Assembly: GCA_016934985.1 (NCBI GenBank)
Contig: JAFGRU010000014.1
Location: 1-64,000 of the forward strand
DNA: 64,000 bases
Direction of reading: 5' to 3'
Source: Deltaproteobacteria bacterium
GTDB lineage: Bacteria; Desulfobacterota; Desulfuromonadia; Desulfuromonadales; JAAYDE01
How positions within the stretch are numbered: position 1 is the first letter of the stretch; every line of letters begins with the position of its first letter. Position numbers and translations under genes: made by a program. Under the pieces are notes generated by a model, which was not told the origin of the DNA, did not search any database, and worked only from the letters and a program-made list of their open reading frames with translations. Below, piece by piece: positions 1 to 8,315 of the stretch.

Positions 1-360
1 CTTATGATTTGATCGTCTTAAAAGTTGGTTCAGATTGTTTTGGTAGGTTGAAATCTGAGGTGATGGCCGGGTTCTTACAAACCCTGGCTTACGAGAATTT
101 TGACCAAGTGATGACCAGACAATGGCTGCGATGGAGATTTTTCAACAAAAAAACCCGGTTGGGGGACCGGGTCAAAAAGATGAGGAAGTTTCTAGATAAA
201 GAAACCTTCCCTATGGATAACCTTTATCACAAACTCAGAGTTATTCAAACCATTGCCCAAATTTAAAGACTCAGGCTTCAAAGATGTTTTAAAACCCCTG
301 CAATGAATTGACCTTACCCCCTGGGTCGGGCCATATCTGCGTCTAATTAATAATGGGGAA
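1..360. other. Left-edge region without a supported gene
   Basis: I see no convincing gene here. An 85-codon open frame at 9-266 (+) has no recognisable motif and no clear ribosome site, and a hairpin lies inside it, so I do not call it. The only supported element is the minus-strand terminator at 147-172. Confidence 0.5.
147..172 (-). terminator. Rho-independent terminator downstream of the DUF6125-like gene
   Basis: On the minus strand a 7-bp stem ACCCGGT/ACCGGGT with a 6-nt loop is followed by a run of T. It lies about 190 bp past the stop of the gene at 361-1122 and is the first terminator that transcript would meet. Confidence 0.6.
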
Positions 361-1122
361 TCACGAAACAGAAGAGGCTTCTTCCAAGGTAAACTTCCAG
401 GCGCAGTACCAGTTGTCCGGATGTTCGTCCGGCGGGCAGGCGATACACTCCGTCTTGATGCGCGCATCGATTGTTTCCGCGAAGGTAGGATACTCCGCCA
501 TGCCTCCCGATTTGCATGGGTAATCGGCCATGTTTTTTCTTTTCCTGGCGGCCTGCACCCGGCATTCGCTCATCCGAAAAACAAAGCTGTTCGAGGTTTC
601 TTCGACAACCTCCTGCTTGTTCACGGTCGCGTAAAGGCGAAACCCCAAGGCCTGCTTCAAGCCCGCCAGCCCGGGGTGCTCGGGCAAATCGAGAAATTTC
701 TTAATCATTTGCGCTTCCAGCGGAGAAAAATTTGACCAGCAGGAATCGTTGCAGCGCTTCGCATCGTGCATCCCGCGGTTTTTTTCCAAGGCCTGAAACC
801 AGACGCCGTCATTAGCCAGCCAGTTGACAGCGACACTCTCCTTCAAAGCATTCAGCTCCGCTTCCGGCAGATCGCTGAAAGGGGTCGGGACACCATCATT
901 TACCGCAAATCCGAGGGTCTTTCCCAGGCGCTGGAACAGAATCTGGCTGCTTCGTTCGGTCACCTCGGCCAGCACCTCGTAGGCCTGTTCTCTTCCCAAC
1001 TGATGGGAAACTTCAGAAAACCAGAGCGCATGATGCATCATCGCCCGGTGAAGAAAATCGATTACCAATCTGGCGTTTTCTTGGTGACTAAGGTCTTGCT
1101 GGGTCATTACGGTTTTGGGCAT
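361..1122 (-). CDS. DUF6125-like cytosolic protein
   Basis: A 253-residue soluble protein with no signal peptide or membrane segment. The C-terminal third is Cys-rich, with a CNDSCW motif near residue 125 and an ECIACPPDEHPDNWYCAWKF segment near the end. That pattern matches my memory of DUF6125-type proteins of anaerobic Deltaproteobacteria and clostridia; the function is unknown. The clustered cysteines suggest metal or Fe-S binding, but this is inference. The start ATG at 1122 has a good ribosome site (CCGGAGGAAAAG). The gene appears to be transcribed alone, with a terminator at 147-172 and a repeat element directly upstream. Confidence 0.6.
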   Translation of the reverse strand: MPKTVMTQQDLSHQENARLVIDFLHRAMMHHALWFSEVSHQLGREQAYEVLAEVTERSSQILFQRLGKTLGFAVNDGVPTPFSDLPEAELNALKESVAVNWLANDGVWFQALEKNRGMHDAKRCNDSCWSNFSPLEAQMIKKFLDLPEHPGLAGLKQALGFRLYATVNKQEVVEETSNSFVFRMSECRVQAARKRKNMADYPCKSGGMAEYPTFAETIDARIKTECIACPPDEHPDNWYCAWKFTLEEASSVS

Positions 1123-1160
1123 CTTTTCCTCCGGATATTAAAGAGCAACCTGCATATTTC

Positions 1161-1331
1161 GTAACTATTCAGCATGGGGTAGTAAAACCCAACTACGGCC
1201 ACAAAGGTGGGCGCACCATTCATGACAAGGGCGTTCTGGCGCAGGGATGCGACAGCCGGGCCCCTGCTTGGGTTTATGCGTCCCTTGACATGGGTGGTAC
1301 GAGCCCACCAAACAGAAAGCTGAACCGTTAC
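1161..1331. repeat. MITE-like element with GTAACTATTCAGC-type ends
   Basis: The left end GTAACTATTCAGC (1161-1173) and right end GCTGAACCGTTAC (1319-1331) are imperfect 13-bp inverted repeats differing at two positions. The same ends occur around the hairpin at 8996-9073 and, in part, at 6825-6911 and 33012-33024. No coding sequence lies inside. It fills the gap between two minus-strand genes. Confidence 0.5.
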
Positions 1332-1365
1332 CATATTTCTTTAGACAACAAGGGGAATTGGCATG

Positions 1366-2301
1366 TTAGCAAAGAGCTCTCCGCCACGCAAAGAAAACCA
1401 ACCCGGCCGCTGCTGCGGCCAGCAGCGCGTTGAAGAGGCGTCCCGGGCGTCCTTTTGTTTTTATCCAGAAACCGGCTCCAGCACCAAAAATAACGCCTGA
1501 GGCAAATCCCCACAAGTGAGCACTGACATCGACCCGATCCCCGGTGGCGCCAAGCATGGCGAGCAGGGCCAGGGCCGCGGCCAGAGGCAAGGGCCATTTT
1601 TTCATCAGAATGGTGCGGTTGTGGACAAGGTTGAAAGTCGCCAGCAGACCGACAGCGCCGAACAGGGCGGTTGAGGCGCCGACGGCCAGGTGATCAGGGG
1701 GTTGCAGCCAGGCATTCCAGAAGTTGCCGATGACTCCCGTGAGAAGGATCAGGCTCCAGCCGAGCCCACTGCCCAGTACTCTGCAGAGCATGACAACAAA
1801 GATGCTTCCAATGGCGATGTTGCTGAACAGGTGGAGGAGATCCGTATGCAAGGTCAGTGCAGTGACGCTGCGCCACCATTCTCCGGCCATGATCTTTCCG
1901 GCATCCGCACAGCCGCGCTCCAACCAGTCAACAGCGGGCAGTCCCCAGGATTCCGGATTCAAAAGGGTCAAATTGTGAAAGATAGCGAGAAGACCGAGAA
2001 TCGAAAGGGTTATCAGGGTATTGTCAGTCAACGGCACTGGTTTCTGTTCCGGAGGCCAGTTGCGGTTTTCCCTTTCGTAGAGGGTGATCTCCCGGATGGC
2101 CCTTTCCTGGAGTTCGGAAGGGACAAAAATCTGCCAACCCCCGCTGGACTGATGTACCTGGTAGGGAATATTTCGCGCCGCCAGTACCAGAACCCATCTT
2201 CTAAGGCGCCGTGCTGTCAGAAATAAGGGCCAGTTGACGTGATCGGCGTCCTCAACCGGAGGCTTCAGTGGTACAAGGTCACCTTCTTCCCTATTACTCA
2301 T
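1366..2301 (-). CDS. Rhomboid-family intramembrane serine protease
   Basis: A 311-residue protein with a soluble N-terminal region (about 1-90) followed by six or more membrane segments. The catalytic serine sits in a GAST motif (Ser210) and the catalytic histidine in AHLWG (His262), the Ser-His dyad of rhomboids. The segment EWWRSVTALTLHTDLLHLF near residue 141 matches the conserved WR...H...HL region before the GxS helix. Rhomboids cleave membrane proteins within or next to transmembrane helices; the substrate cannot be told from sequence. The N-terminal extension resembles those of other delta-proteobacterial rhomboids. The start ATG at 2301 follows a TAGGA-type ribosome site. Confidence 0.88.
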   Translation of the reverse strand: MSNREEGDLVPLKPPVEDADHVNWPLFLTARRLRRWVLVLAARNIPYQVHQSSGGWQIFVPSELQERAIREITLYERENRNWPPEQKPVPLTDNTLITLSILGLLAIFHNLTLLNPESWGLPAVDWLERGCADAGKIMAGEWWRSVTALTLHTDLLHLFSNIAIGSIFVVMLCRVLGSGLGWSLILLTGVIGNFWNAWLQPPDHLAVGASTALFGAVGLLATFNLVHNRTILMKKWPLPLAAALALLAMLGATGDRVDVSAHLWGFASGVIFGAGAGFWIKTKGRPGRLFNALLAAAAAGLVFFAWRRALC

Positions 2302-2641
2302 GGCAAAAATTCCTAATGACCCGGCTTATTCATGAGGGTTCGTCACGAAACCGGGTTAACCAGCAGTTCATCTAGATAAGCAGAAATAATAAAGCGATGG
2401 ATGAGCTGGTCATGCTTATTGTCCTGATCATTTTAACTTGGTCAATGATATGGATAACAAGCTGTTTTTTACAATCCCCGGGTTACAGGAAAGGGCCATC
2501 CGATCCGGTGATCAAAATGGCCCTTAAATTTTTTTCAAAATTTCGTTTTCGCTTAAACCCTAAAATTGGCGTCTGAAAAACCGGCTGTGGAAGAGGCCCC
2601 ATGCCTTGAGGTCTTAAAACAGCAGGCCGGAAGGTTATCCT
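2302..2641. other. Intergenic region between the rhomboid gene and the molybdopterin-enzyme operon
   Basis: No gene is seen. The region holds the rhomboid gene's upstream sequence and one strong hairpin at 2491-2525, which probably closes the operon that ends at 2642. Confidence 0.5.
2491..2525. terminator. Hairpin, probable terminator of the trp-like operon
   Basis: Inverted repeat AAGGGCCAT (2491-2499) and ATGGCCCTT (2517-2525) with a 17-nt loop. The T-rich run follows on the plus strand only, so for the minus-strand operon this would be an imperfect terminator or a 3'-end stabiliser. Confidence 0.4.
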
Positions 2642-4894
2642 TCAGTTCCGTTCCTGGCAGGATGAGCCGGGGACGTCCTCACCACACGGCCGAATGCGGC
2701 AGCGCAGATACTCCCCTTTCAACGGCCAACCGCCGGACAATGCATCACATTTGTCCGGTTCGTCGTCTGTGGTCACATTGATGTTGGCTTCCCACAAGCC
2801 ATGTAGACAGGGCGCTTCCCCGGGCTGCTCCGGGAACCACCAGCCGTGCTGGGTGACAATGTAGTGAGGATCGAAGGCCGTGCTGAGACGTGCCCGCTGC
2901 CGAACGCGGCCGACGGGGCTTTCGATCCAGACCCAGTCGCCGTCGTTGATGCCTTGCCGCCGCGCCACATCCACGTGAATCTCGACGATGGGATCGCGCT
3001 GCTGCTTCCTGAACCCCTCCACATGACGAAACTCACTGTGGTGATAGGGCATGAACCGCACGCCGCTGATGTTCAAGAGGGGATAGGCCCGCCGGACCTC
3101 TTCGGGGATATCTGGCTCAGTGTAGTGAGGCAGGGGATCATAACCCAGTTTTTCCAGAATCGTACAACTCAGCTCCACCTTGCCGGATGTCGTGGCCAGC
3201 CCCGGAGAACGGCAGCGTCCCGCCCGGGGCTTTTCCCCGACCCAGCGCTTTTTGTGAACAAACTCCTCCAGAGTCTCGCAGCCATACTCATCCATGATCT
3301 CGGAGATGCGGTACTCCCACAGGGCGGCGAACGTAGGCCACGGCCAATCATTTTCCTGCCCCAGGCGCAGCCCCAACTCGCGCCAAAAGGCGTAGTCATC
3401 GAGCCGCTCGTAGCGACCCGGCACCACCGGCGGGACTGCCGCTTCCCCGAGCTGAACCAGGGGATAGCCGCCCACCGACGAGAAATTGCCCATGTCCGGG
3501 CGCTCCATCCAGCAGGCAGCCGGCAGGACGTAATCGGAAAGCCGCGCGGTCGGCGTCCAGGTTATGTCAAAGGTCACCGACAACTCCGTCGCCAACATGG
3601 CGTCATGGACGAGTTTGGTATTGGCATAGGAAAGCAGGGGGTTACTGCATGAGGAAATCAATGCTTTTACCGGGTACGGCTTTCCGGTCAGTATCGCCCG
3701 GAAGACGCTCGGAGCATGGGCGCAGGAATGTAAATTGACCGCTGCGGAATGCCGCTCTCCCCATACGCGCCGCATCTGCTCCTCCATCAGCTCCCAGCCC
3801 GGGTAGCCGCTGAAGCGAAAGCGGTCGCTGCCCAGTTGTTTGGCGCGCTGTTCCGGCCCCAGACGCTCGTTCGCCTCCAGAACAACATCCGGCAAAAACC
3901 CCGGACATGGACCGGCGACCAGGTCACCTCCCGGCACATCGATGCTGCCCACGATGGCACGCAGCAGATTGATGGCACGGATGCCCTGGATACTGTTGGG
4001 CGCGCTGTGTTCGACCGCGACCCCGATGGTCATGACGGAGGGCTGGTTGGCTGCATAAAAACGCGCTATCTCGCGAATGCGTACAGGTGTCAACCCGACC
4101 TTTTCAGCCACCGTTTCCGGAGCGTATTGCGCCGCCCGGATCCGCAACTCGTCAAACCCGTGCGTGTACGACGCCACAAATTCGCGGTCGTAGAGCTCCT
4201 CCTCGATAATCACGTGAATCATCGCCATGGCCAGCAGGGTATCACTGCCCGGCCGGAGCTGAACCCAGCAATCGGCCTGACGGGACGGCTCCGTACAGCG
4301 GGGGTCGATGACCATGGTGCGCATGCCCTCGGCTTTGGCTTTCCGGAAGCTGTTCCAGGTCGAAGGTCCCCCTTCGTGGGCGTTGCGCCCCCACAACACC
4401 ATCATGCGGGTCGTGCCCGGACGCCGGTCCGAGACCAGGTGCCCCCCGAAGGTGCTGAACCACACCAGGGCCCTGGGCGCGTAACAGATGGTAATGACGC
4501 CAAAGCGGTTGGGGCTGCCGAACAGGTTCATGAAACGCGTCTTGGCGAACTCCGCGCCGCCACGGCCGGTCCCGGAGCTGGTGGCCACGGCCTCCGCGCC
4601 ATAGCGTTCCCGGATATCGGCCAGACGCTTTGCAATCTCGTCCAGCGCCTGCTCCCAGGATATCTGTTCCCAGCGGTTCTCCCCCCGTTTTCCCTTGCGC
4701 TTGAGCGGAAAGGAGAGGCGGAAGGGATGCTCCTGATACTCCTTGGCCAGAGTCGGGCGCACACAGAAACCTCCCGGACCCACCGGCGCCGACGTATCCA
4801 CGGTAACCCGCTGCACCTGCTGGTTCTCGACATACACCTTCATGGCGCAGCCCTTGCTGGTGCAGAAATAACAGCTGCTGAGTTTGACCTCCAC
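2642..4894 (-). CDS. Molybdopterin (bis-PGD) oxidoreductase, acetylene-hydratase-like
   Basis: A 750-residue DMSO-reductase-superfamily protein. It binds an N-terminal [4Fe-4S] cluster through Cys8, Cys11, Cys16 and Cys44 (CxxCxxxxC spacing) and has a Cys (Cys137, in ITICYAP) at the position that ligates Mo or W. The overall pattern, including EKLGYDPLPHYTEPDIPEE and TPTARLSDYVLPA, closely resembles acetylene hydratase of Pelobacter acetylenicus and its relatives. The Asp that follows the second cluster Cys in that enzyme (Asp13) is Thr12 here, so acetylene hydration is unlikely. There is no Tat or Sec signal, so it is probably cytoplasmic. It starts with GTG at 4894, two bases after the trpD-like stop, so it is translationally coupled. 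No electron-transfer subunit is encoded next to it. The substrate is unknown; the trp-type neighbours suggest an aromatic amine or indole compound, which is inference. Confidence 0.82.
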   Translation of the reverse strand: MEVKLSSCYFCTSKGCAMKVYVENQQVQRVTVDTSAPVGPGGFCVRPTLAKEYQEHPFRLSFPLKRKGKRGENRWEQISWEQALDEIAKRLADIRERYGAEAVATSSGTGRGGAEFAKTRFMNLFGSPNRFGVITICYAPRALVWFSTFGGHLVSDRRPGTTRMMVLWGRNAHEGGPSTWNSFRKAKAEGMRTMVIDPRCTEPSRQADCWVQLRPGSDTLLAMAMIHVIIEEELYDREFVASYTHGFDELRIRAAQYAPETVAEKVGLTPVRIREIARFYAANQPSVMTIGVAVEHSAPNSIQGIRAINLLRAIVGSIDVPGGDLVAGPCPGFLPDVVLEANERLGPEQRAKQLGSDRFRFSGYPGWELMEEQMRRVWGERHSAAVNLHSCAHAPSVFRAILTGKPYPVKALISSCSNPLLSYANTKLVHDAMLATELSVTFDITWTPTARLSDYVLPAACWMERPDMGNFSSVGGYPLVQLGEAAVPPVVPGRYERLDDYAFWRELGLRLGQENDWPWPTFAALWEYRISEIMDEYGCETLEEFVHKKRWVGEKPRAGRCRSPGLATTSGKVELSCTILEKLGYDPLPHYTEPDIPEEVRRAYPLLNISGVRFMPYHHSEFRHVEGFRKQQRDPIVEIHVDVARRQGINDGDWVWIESPVGRVRQRARLSTAFDPHYIVTQHGWWFPEQPGEAPCLHGLWEANINVTTDDEPDKCDALSGGWPLKGEYLRCRIRPCGEDVPGSSCQERN

Positions 4895-4896
4895 GA

Positions 4897-6024
4897 TCAG
4901 GCCTTCGCCAGGGCGGTCATCTTGTCAAGCCTGGGAATGCCGTCCCCGGGGTTTTCGTTCTGCCAGGTTACCCAGTCCCGCAGCTTCTCATAGGCCCTGC
5001 CTTCGGCCAGGGCCTGCTTGGCCATACTGAACCCTTCCTGCAGAGAATCCGCCTTCCCGGCCACGTACAGAAGCGGGGCCGTGTTGAGGCAGACGATGTC
5101 TCTGCGCGGACCCTGATCCAGGTTGAGAAGCAGCCGAAGCAGGATCGTGGCATCGTGGGTAACATTCTTGGTGGACGCCACTTCTTCATAGGTGCAACGG
5201 CTCAGCCCGAAATCCTCCGGGGTCAGCGTGTAGGTCTTGATCTCCCCGTCACTGTCAAGCTCCGCTACCTGGGTCTCACCAAGGAGCGAAAACTCATCCA
5301 TGCCCTTGTCACTGTGATCGTCGAGCCCGTGCATGACCAGGGCTCGCTTGAAACCCAGTTCCCGCAGGGTCTTGATCTCGATATCGATAAACGCGGGCGT
5401 CGGCACCCCCATGACCTTGAAGGTCGGCATGGTCGGGTTCAGCAGCGGACCGACCAGATTGATGGCCGAACCGAAACGGATCTGCGACAGAACGCGAGCC
5501 AGGGTCTTCGGATGAACCGAGGGCAGAAAGGCATTCCAGGCACAGATGCCGGCATTCTCGATGCTCTTCTTGGGCAACTCCGGGGCGGATTCGACATTGA
5601 CGCCCAACGCCTCCACCACATCAATGGCCCCGCAGTTCGACGAGATGGCCCGGGCCGCATGGCGCACGACGTACAAACCGAGAGACGATCCCACGATGGC
5701 TGCGCCGGTGCTGATATTGAAGGTTTTGAGCGTATCCGCCCCGGTTCCGCAGTTGTCAATCAACGGCTCGGGGGTGTTCACTTTCACCTTCACCGTGTCG
5801 TACTCATACAAGGCCTCGAAGGTGCCCGCTATTTCCTCCGGCGTCTCCGGCTTGGATTTCAGCGCCCCGATAAAGCCGCCCTGCTGCAGATCGGACTGTT
5901 CCTCCTCACATATCTGGCGCCAGCACTCCCTGGCTTCCTCCCGCGTAATATTTTCACCACGCGTCAGTCGAGTTACAATCGCTCCAAATTCCCGCCATCG
6001 CTTTTCCTGCTGATCCATGGTCAT
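4897..6024 (-). CDS. Anthranilate phosphoribosyltransferase-like protein (divergent TrpD)
   Basis: About 375 residues of the glycosyltransferase family 3 fold that couples PRPP to an aromatic amine. The PRPP loop reads GTGADTLKTFNIST instead of the usual GTGGD...NIST. The Mg-binding Asp-Glu pair is kept in DKGMDEFSLLGE. The anthranilate-contacting motif KHGNR is changed to RHAAR, removing the Asn that contacts anthranilate in characterised enzymes. This suggests a substrate other than plain anthranilate. An upstream in-frame extension to 6219 is low-complexity and overlaps the reductase gene, so I place the start at ATG 6024, after a GAGGACGAGG ribosome site. It lies 47 nt after the reductase stop and 2 nt before the molybdoenzyme start. 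The fold is clear; classical TrpD activity is uncertain. Confidence 0.75.
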   Translation of the reverse strand: MTMDQQEKRWREFGAIVTRLTRGENITREEARECWRQICEEEQSDLQQGGFIGALKSKPETPEEIAGTFEALYEYDTVKVKVNTPEPLIDNCGTGADTLKTFNISTGAAIVGSSLGLYVVRHAARAISSNCGAIDVVEALGVNVESAPELPKKSIENAGICAWNAFLPSVHPKTLARVLSQIRFGSAINLVGPLLNPTMPTFKVMGVPTPAFIDIEIKTLRELGFKRALVMHGLDDHSDKGMDEFSLLGETQVAELDSDGEIKTYTLTPEDFGLSRCTYEEVASTKNVTHDATILLRLLLNLDQGPRRDIVCLNTAPLLYVAGKADSLQEGFSMAKQALAEGRAYEKLRDWVTWQNENPGDGIPRLDKMTALAKA

Positions 6025-6071
6025 GGTCCTCGTCCTCAACTTTCTCGAATTTCCCCGCCGGCCCACGGCTC

Positions 6072-6749
6072 TCAGCCGCCCGGCTTGTAGGTCACATACA
6101 GATAGTCCCCCAAAACATCCACATGATCGAGGCGGAAGGTCGGCACCGTCCCCCCCGGCCAGAAAGCGGCGCGCTGCACGGGAGTCACCGACTGCGATCC
6201 GCCGATTACAAACGGGCACACGATCAATTGGATCTCATCGTAAAGGCCCGCCGATATCATTGAACGGTGCACGGTCCCCCCGCCTTCCACCATCAGACGT
6301 TTAATGCCGCACTCCTGGTACAGCTTGGCCATCAACTCGGTAAGGTCCACGAAGCGCCCCCGGCGTCCGGCCACAACGATCCTGGCTCCCCGCTCCCTGA
6401 TCTTTGCAACCCGTTCAACAGGTGCCTCCGCCGTAACGGCCACAATGGTTTCGGCCTCCGGATTCAGAATGCGCGCCGTCGGTGCCATCTCCGCCAGGCC
6501 GTCAAGGACAATCCGTTTGGGATTCCTCCCTTGCTCTGAACGCAAGGTCAGGCGGGAGTCGTCCAGCTGAATGCTCTTCAACCCCACCATGATACCGTCC
6601 ACGGATGCCCGTTGGGCGTTGTGCAGATCCATAATCTCCGGAGCGATCAACGAGGGGCCCACCGGATTAGCCTGCCCCGGTTTTCGACGCGGCGAAATCT
6701 TGCCGTCCAGGCTGACCGCCACCAGCATAAATGTGTAAGGGCGTTTCAT
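6072..6749 (-). CDS. RibD C-terminal-type reductase (HTP reductase / dihydrofolate-reductase fold)
   Basis: About 225 residues. The start LVAVSLDGKIS, the segment RASVDGIMVG with IQLDDSRLTLR, the central RIVLDG and the MVEGGGTVHRSMISAGL motif are those of RibD-C/Rib7 reductases. These use NADPH to reduce a ribosylamino sugar to a ribitylamino group in riboflavin synthesis. The deaminase domain of bifunctional RibD is absent, as in archaeal and fungal Rib7. The start at ATG 6749 follows GGAG; the longer open frame to 6887 runs into repeat sequence and is rejected. Embedded between trpF and a trpD-like gene, it is more likely to act on a phosphoribosylated arylamine than to serve riboflavin synthesis; that is inference. 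Confidence 0.75.
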   Translation of the reverse strand: MKRPYTFMLVAVSLDGKISPRRKPGQANPVGPSLIAPEIMDLHNAQRASVDGIMVGLKSIQLDDSRLTLRSEQGRNPKRIVLDGLAEMAPTARILNPEAETIVAVTAEAPVERVAKIRERGARIVVAGRRGRFVDLTELMAKLYQECGIKRLMVEGGGTVHRSMISAGLYDEIQLIVCPFVIGGSQSVTPVQRAAFWPGGTVPTFRLDHVDVLGDYLYVTYKPGG

Positions 6750-6824
6750 GACTCCGAACAGCTCTCCTCTCCTGAAAATAGCCTGTGGCTCAAAAAAGCA
6801 GATATTAGCTCTTAAAAGCAGTTC

Positions 6825-6911
6825 GTAACTAAAAGATTGACACTTAAAACTGTTCTTACGGCCCTTGGAATGGGCGATAGGAGGCATTGTGCCGACAAGC
6901 TGAATAATTAC
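6825..6911. repeat. Degenerate copy of the GTAACTATTCAGC-type repeat inside the operon
   Basis: The right end GCTGAATAATTAC (6899-6911) matches the end of the element at 8996-9073. The inner CCTTGGAATGGGCGA echoes that element's hairpin, and a weak left end GTAACTA occurs near 6826. The trpF stop codon TAA (6908-6910 on the minus strand) lies within the repeat end. Confidence 0.4.
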
Positions 6912-7591
6912 AAACCTGCGTGCTTCACCGCCTTGACAAAGGCCCGCATGAGGGCCGCGTCCTTGACGCCGGAAGCACGTTCCACCCCGCTGATCACATC
7001 CACACCGTAAGGGCGCACATAGCGAACGGCTTCAGCCACATTCCCGGCATTGAGCCCACCCGCCAGTATCAAGGGGATCGACACGGCATCCGCCAACCTG
7101 GCGATAACCCCCCAATCGAGAGCCACCCCGGTACCTGCCGGGCGTGAGCCGGTCTTGGAGTCGACAATGAGGCCGACCAAACCGCTCTCAGACAGAATCT
7201 CGGCGGCGCGAACCGGATCGGACTCTGGAAACTGAGCCTCACCGCTGTCGACATCAATGCGCAGGGCCTTGAGAACCTTGACCCCCTCCGGCCGCAGAGC
7301 ATCGACGACCGCCTCGATCTCAGCCAGCGTCTCGTCGCCGTGCAACTGAAGGAAGTTCGGGCGAACCTTCCTGGCGATGGCGATCATATCCGCCACCTCG
7401 CCGCCAACCACGGCCACCGTCGTTACAAACGGGGGCGCGCGGCGAACCAACTCCGCCGCCTGCTCCCGCGCCAGGTTCCAGGGAACGGGCACCGGATATT
7501 CGGTTACAAAGCCCAGGGCATCGGCCCCGGCCCGCACCGCCATCGCCACATCCTCATCACTCATCAGTCCGCAGAGCTTCACTCGGGTCAT
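6908..7591 (-). CDS. trpF: Phosphoribosylanthranilate isomerase (TrpF)
   Basis: A 227-residue TIM-barrel enzyme that converts N-(5'-phosphoribosyl)anthranilate to the ribulose form by Amadori rearrangement. The catalytic Cys is in VKLCGL at the N-terminus and the catalytic Asp is in LIVDSKTGS. The phosphate-binding loops ILAGGLNAGNV and VISGVERASGVKD are present (the usual motif is SSGVE). Its ATG overlaps the trpC stop by 4 nt (ATGA). The stop codon lies in the end of a dispersed repeat. All key residues are intact, so it should be active on a phosphoribosyl-arylamine. Confidence 0.88.
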   Translation of the reverse strand: MTRVKLCGLMSDEDVAMAVRAGADALGFVTEYPVPVPWNLAREQAAELVRRAPPFVTTVAVVGGEVADMIAIARKVRPNFLQLHGDETLAEIEAVVDALRPEGVKVLKALRIDVDSGEAQFPESDPVRAAEILSESGLVGLIVDSKTGSRPAGTGVALDWGVIARLADAVSIPLILAGGLNAGNVAEAVRYVRPYGVDVISGVERASGVKDAALMRAFVKAVKHAGL

Positions 7592-8313
7592 GGGGAAAAC
7601 TCCCCGGCCGATGCCCTGCGCACGGCAGAAAACAGCTCTCTGATATGGGCCGTCAGATCGTCCGCCTGCAAAATGGCGGTCCCGACCAGAACCGCATCCG
7701 CTCCCGCCGCCAGCGCCCGGGCAATGTCGCCGGCGCTCAACAGAGAACTCTCCGAAAGCGTCACGATCCCGTCCGGCACCAGTGGCGCCAGAGTTTCGGT
7801 CACCCGCACATCGCCGGAGTCCTTCTCAAGCGTGAGCAGATCGCGGTTGTTAATACCCAGGATGGCTGGACACAGCGCGAGGGCACGTTTCAACTCTTCA
7901 GCCGTGTGGACTTCCACCACGGCCTCCACGCCTGTCTCCAACGTCCTTTGGTACAACTGTTCCAACCGCCCAGGGGGAATGGTCGCCAAGGTCAGCAACA
8001 CCGCCTGCCCCCCGTAAGCCGCCGTTTCATCCACCTGATCCGGGTGCTCCAGGAAGTCCTTGCGCAGGACCGGGAGATCGACGGCCGACGCAACCTCACG
8101 CAGCATCGCCAGGCTGCCGCCAAAATTTCTGGATTCGGTAACCACCGACAGGGCACAGGCTCCCGCCCCGGCCAGGGCCCGGGCCAGCTCGCCCGGGGAA
8201 CGGTGACGCAGCAGATCGCCATCACGGGGAGAGACCGGCTTGATATCCGCGATCAAAGGGTAGCGTCCAACCTCATCACAGCGACGGATCGCACTGGAGA
8301 GAGCACCAGCCAT
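7588..8313 (-). CDS. trpC: Indole-3-glycerol-phosphate synthase (TrpC)
   Basis: About 241 residues of TIM barrel. IGPS closes the indole ring with loss of the anthranilate carboxyl group. Key motifs are present: LIADIKPVSP (usually LIAEIK..SP), VVTESRNFGGS, VLRKDF (general acid Lys), AVVEVHT (general base Glu), GINNRDL and LSESSL, where the usual SESG is changed to SESS. I take the start as ATG 8313, two bases after the RAM-domain stop, which removes an improbable overlap of 63 nt. It precedes trpF with a 4-nt overlap. No trpA or trpB is near, so the indole-glycerol phosphate made here may go elsewhere. Confidence 0.86.
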   Translation of the reverse strand: MAGALSSAIRRCDEVGRYPLIADIKPVSPRDGDLLRHRSPGELARALAGAGACALSVVTESRNFGGSLAMLREVASAVDLPVLRKDFLEHPDQVDETAAYGGQAVLLTLATIPPGRLEQLYQRTLETGVEAVVEVHTAEELKRALALCPAILGINNRDLLTLEKDSGDVRVTETLAPLVPDGIVTLSESSLLSAGDIARALAAGADAVLVGTAILQADDLTAHIRELFSAVRRASAGEFSP

Positions 8314-8315
8314 CG

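Noticed and set aside
2642-4894. Calling the molybdopterin enzyme a true acetylene hydratase
   Set aside because: The Asp needed for hydration is Thr12, and the spacing of the cluster Cys residues differs; only family-level similarity is supported.
6750-6887. A longer N-terminus for the RibD-C-like reductase
   Set aside because: The extension lies in degenerate repeat sequence, has no domain similarity and an ATG with a ribosome site is available at 6749.
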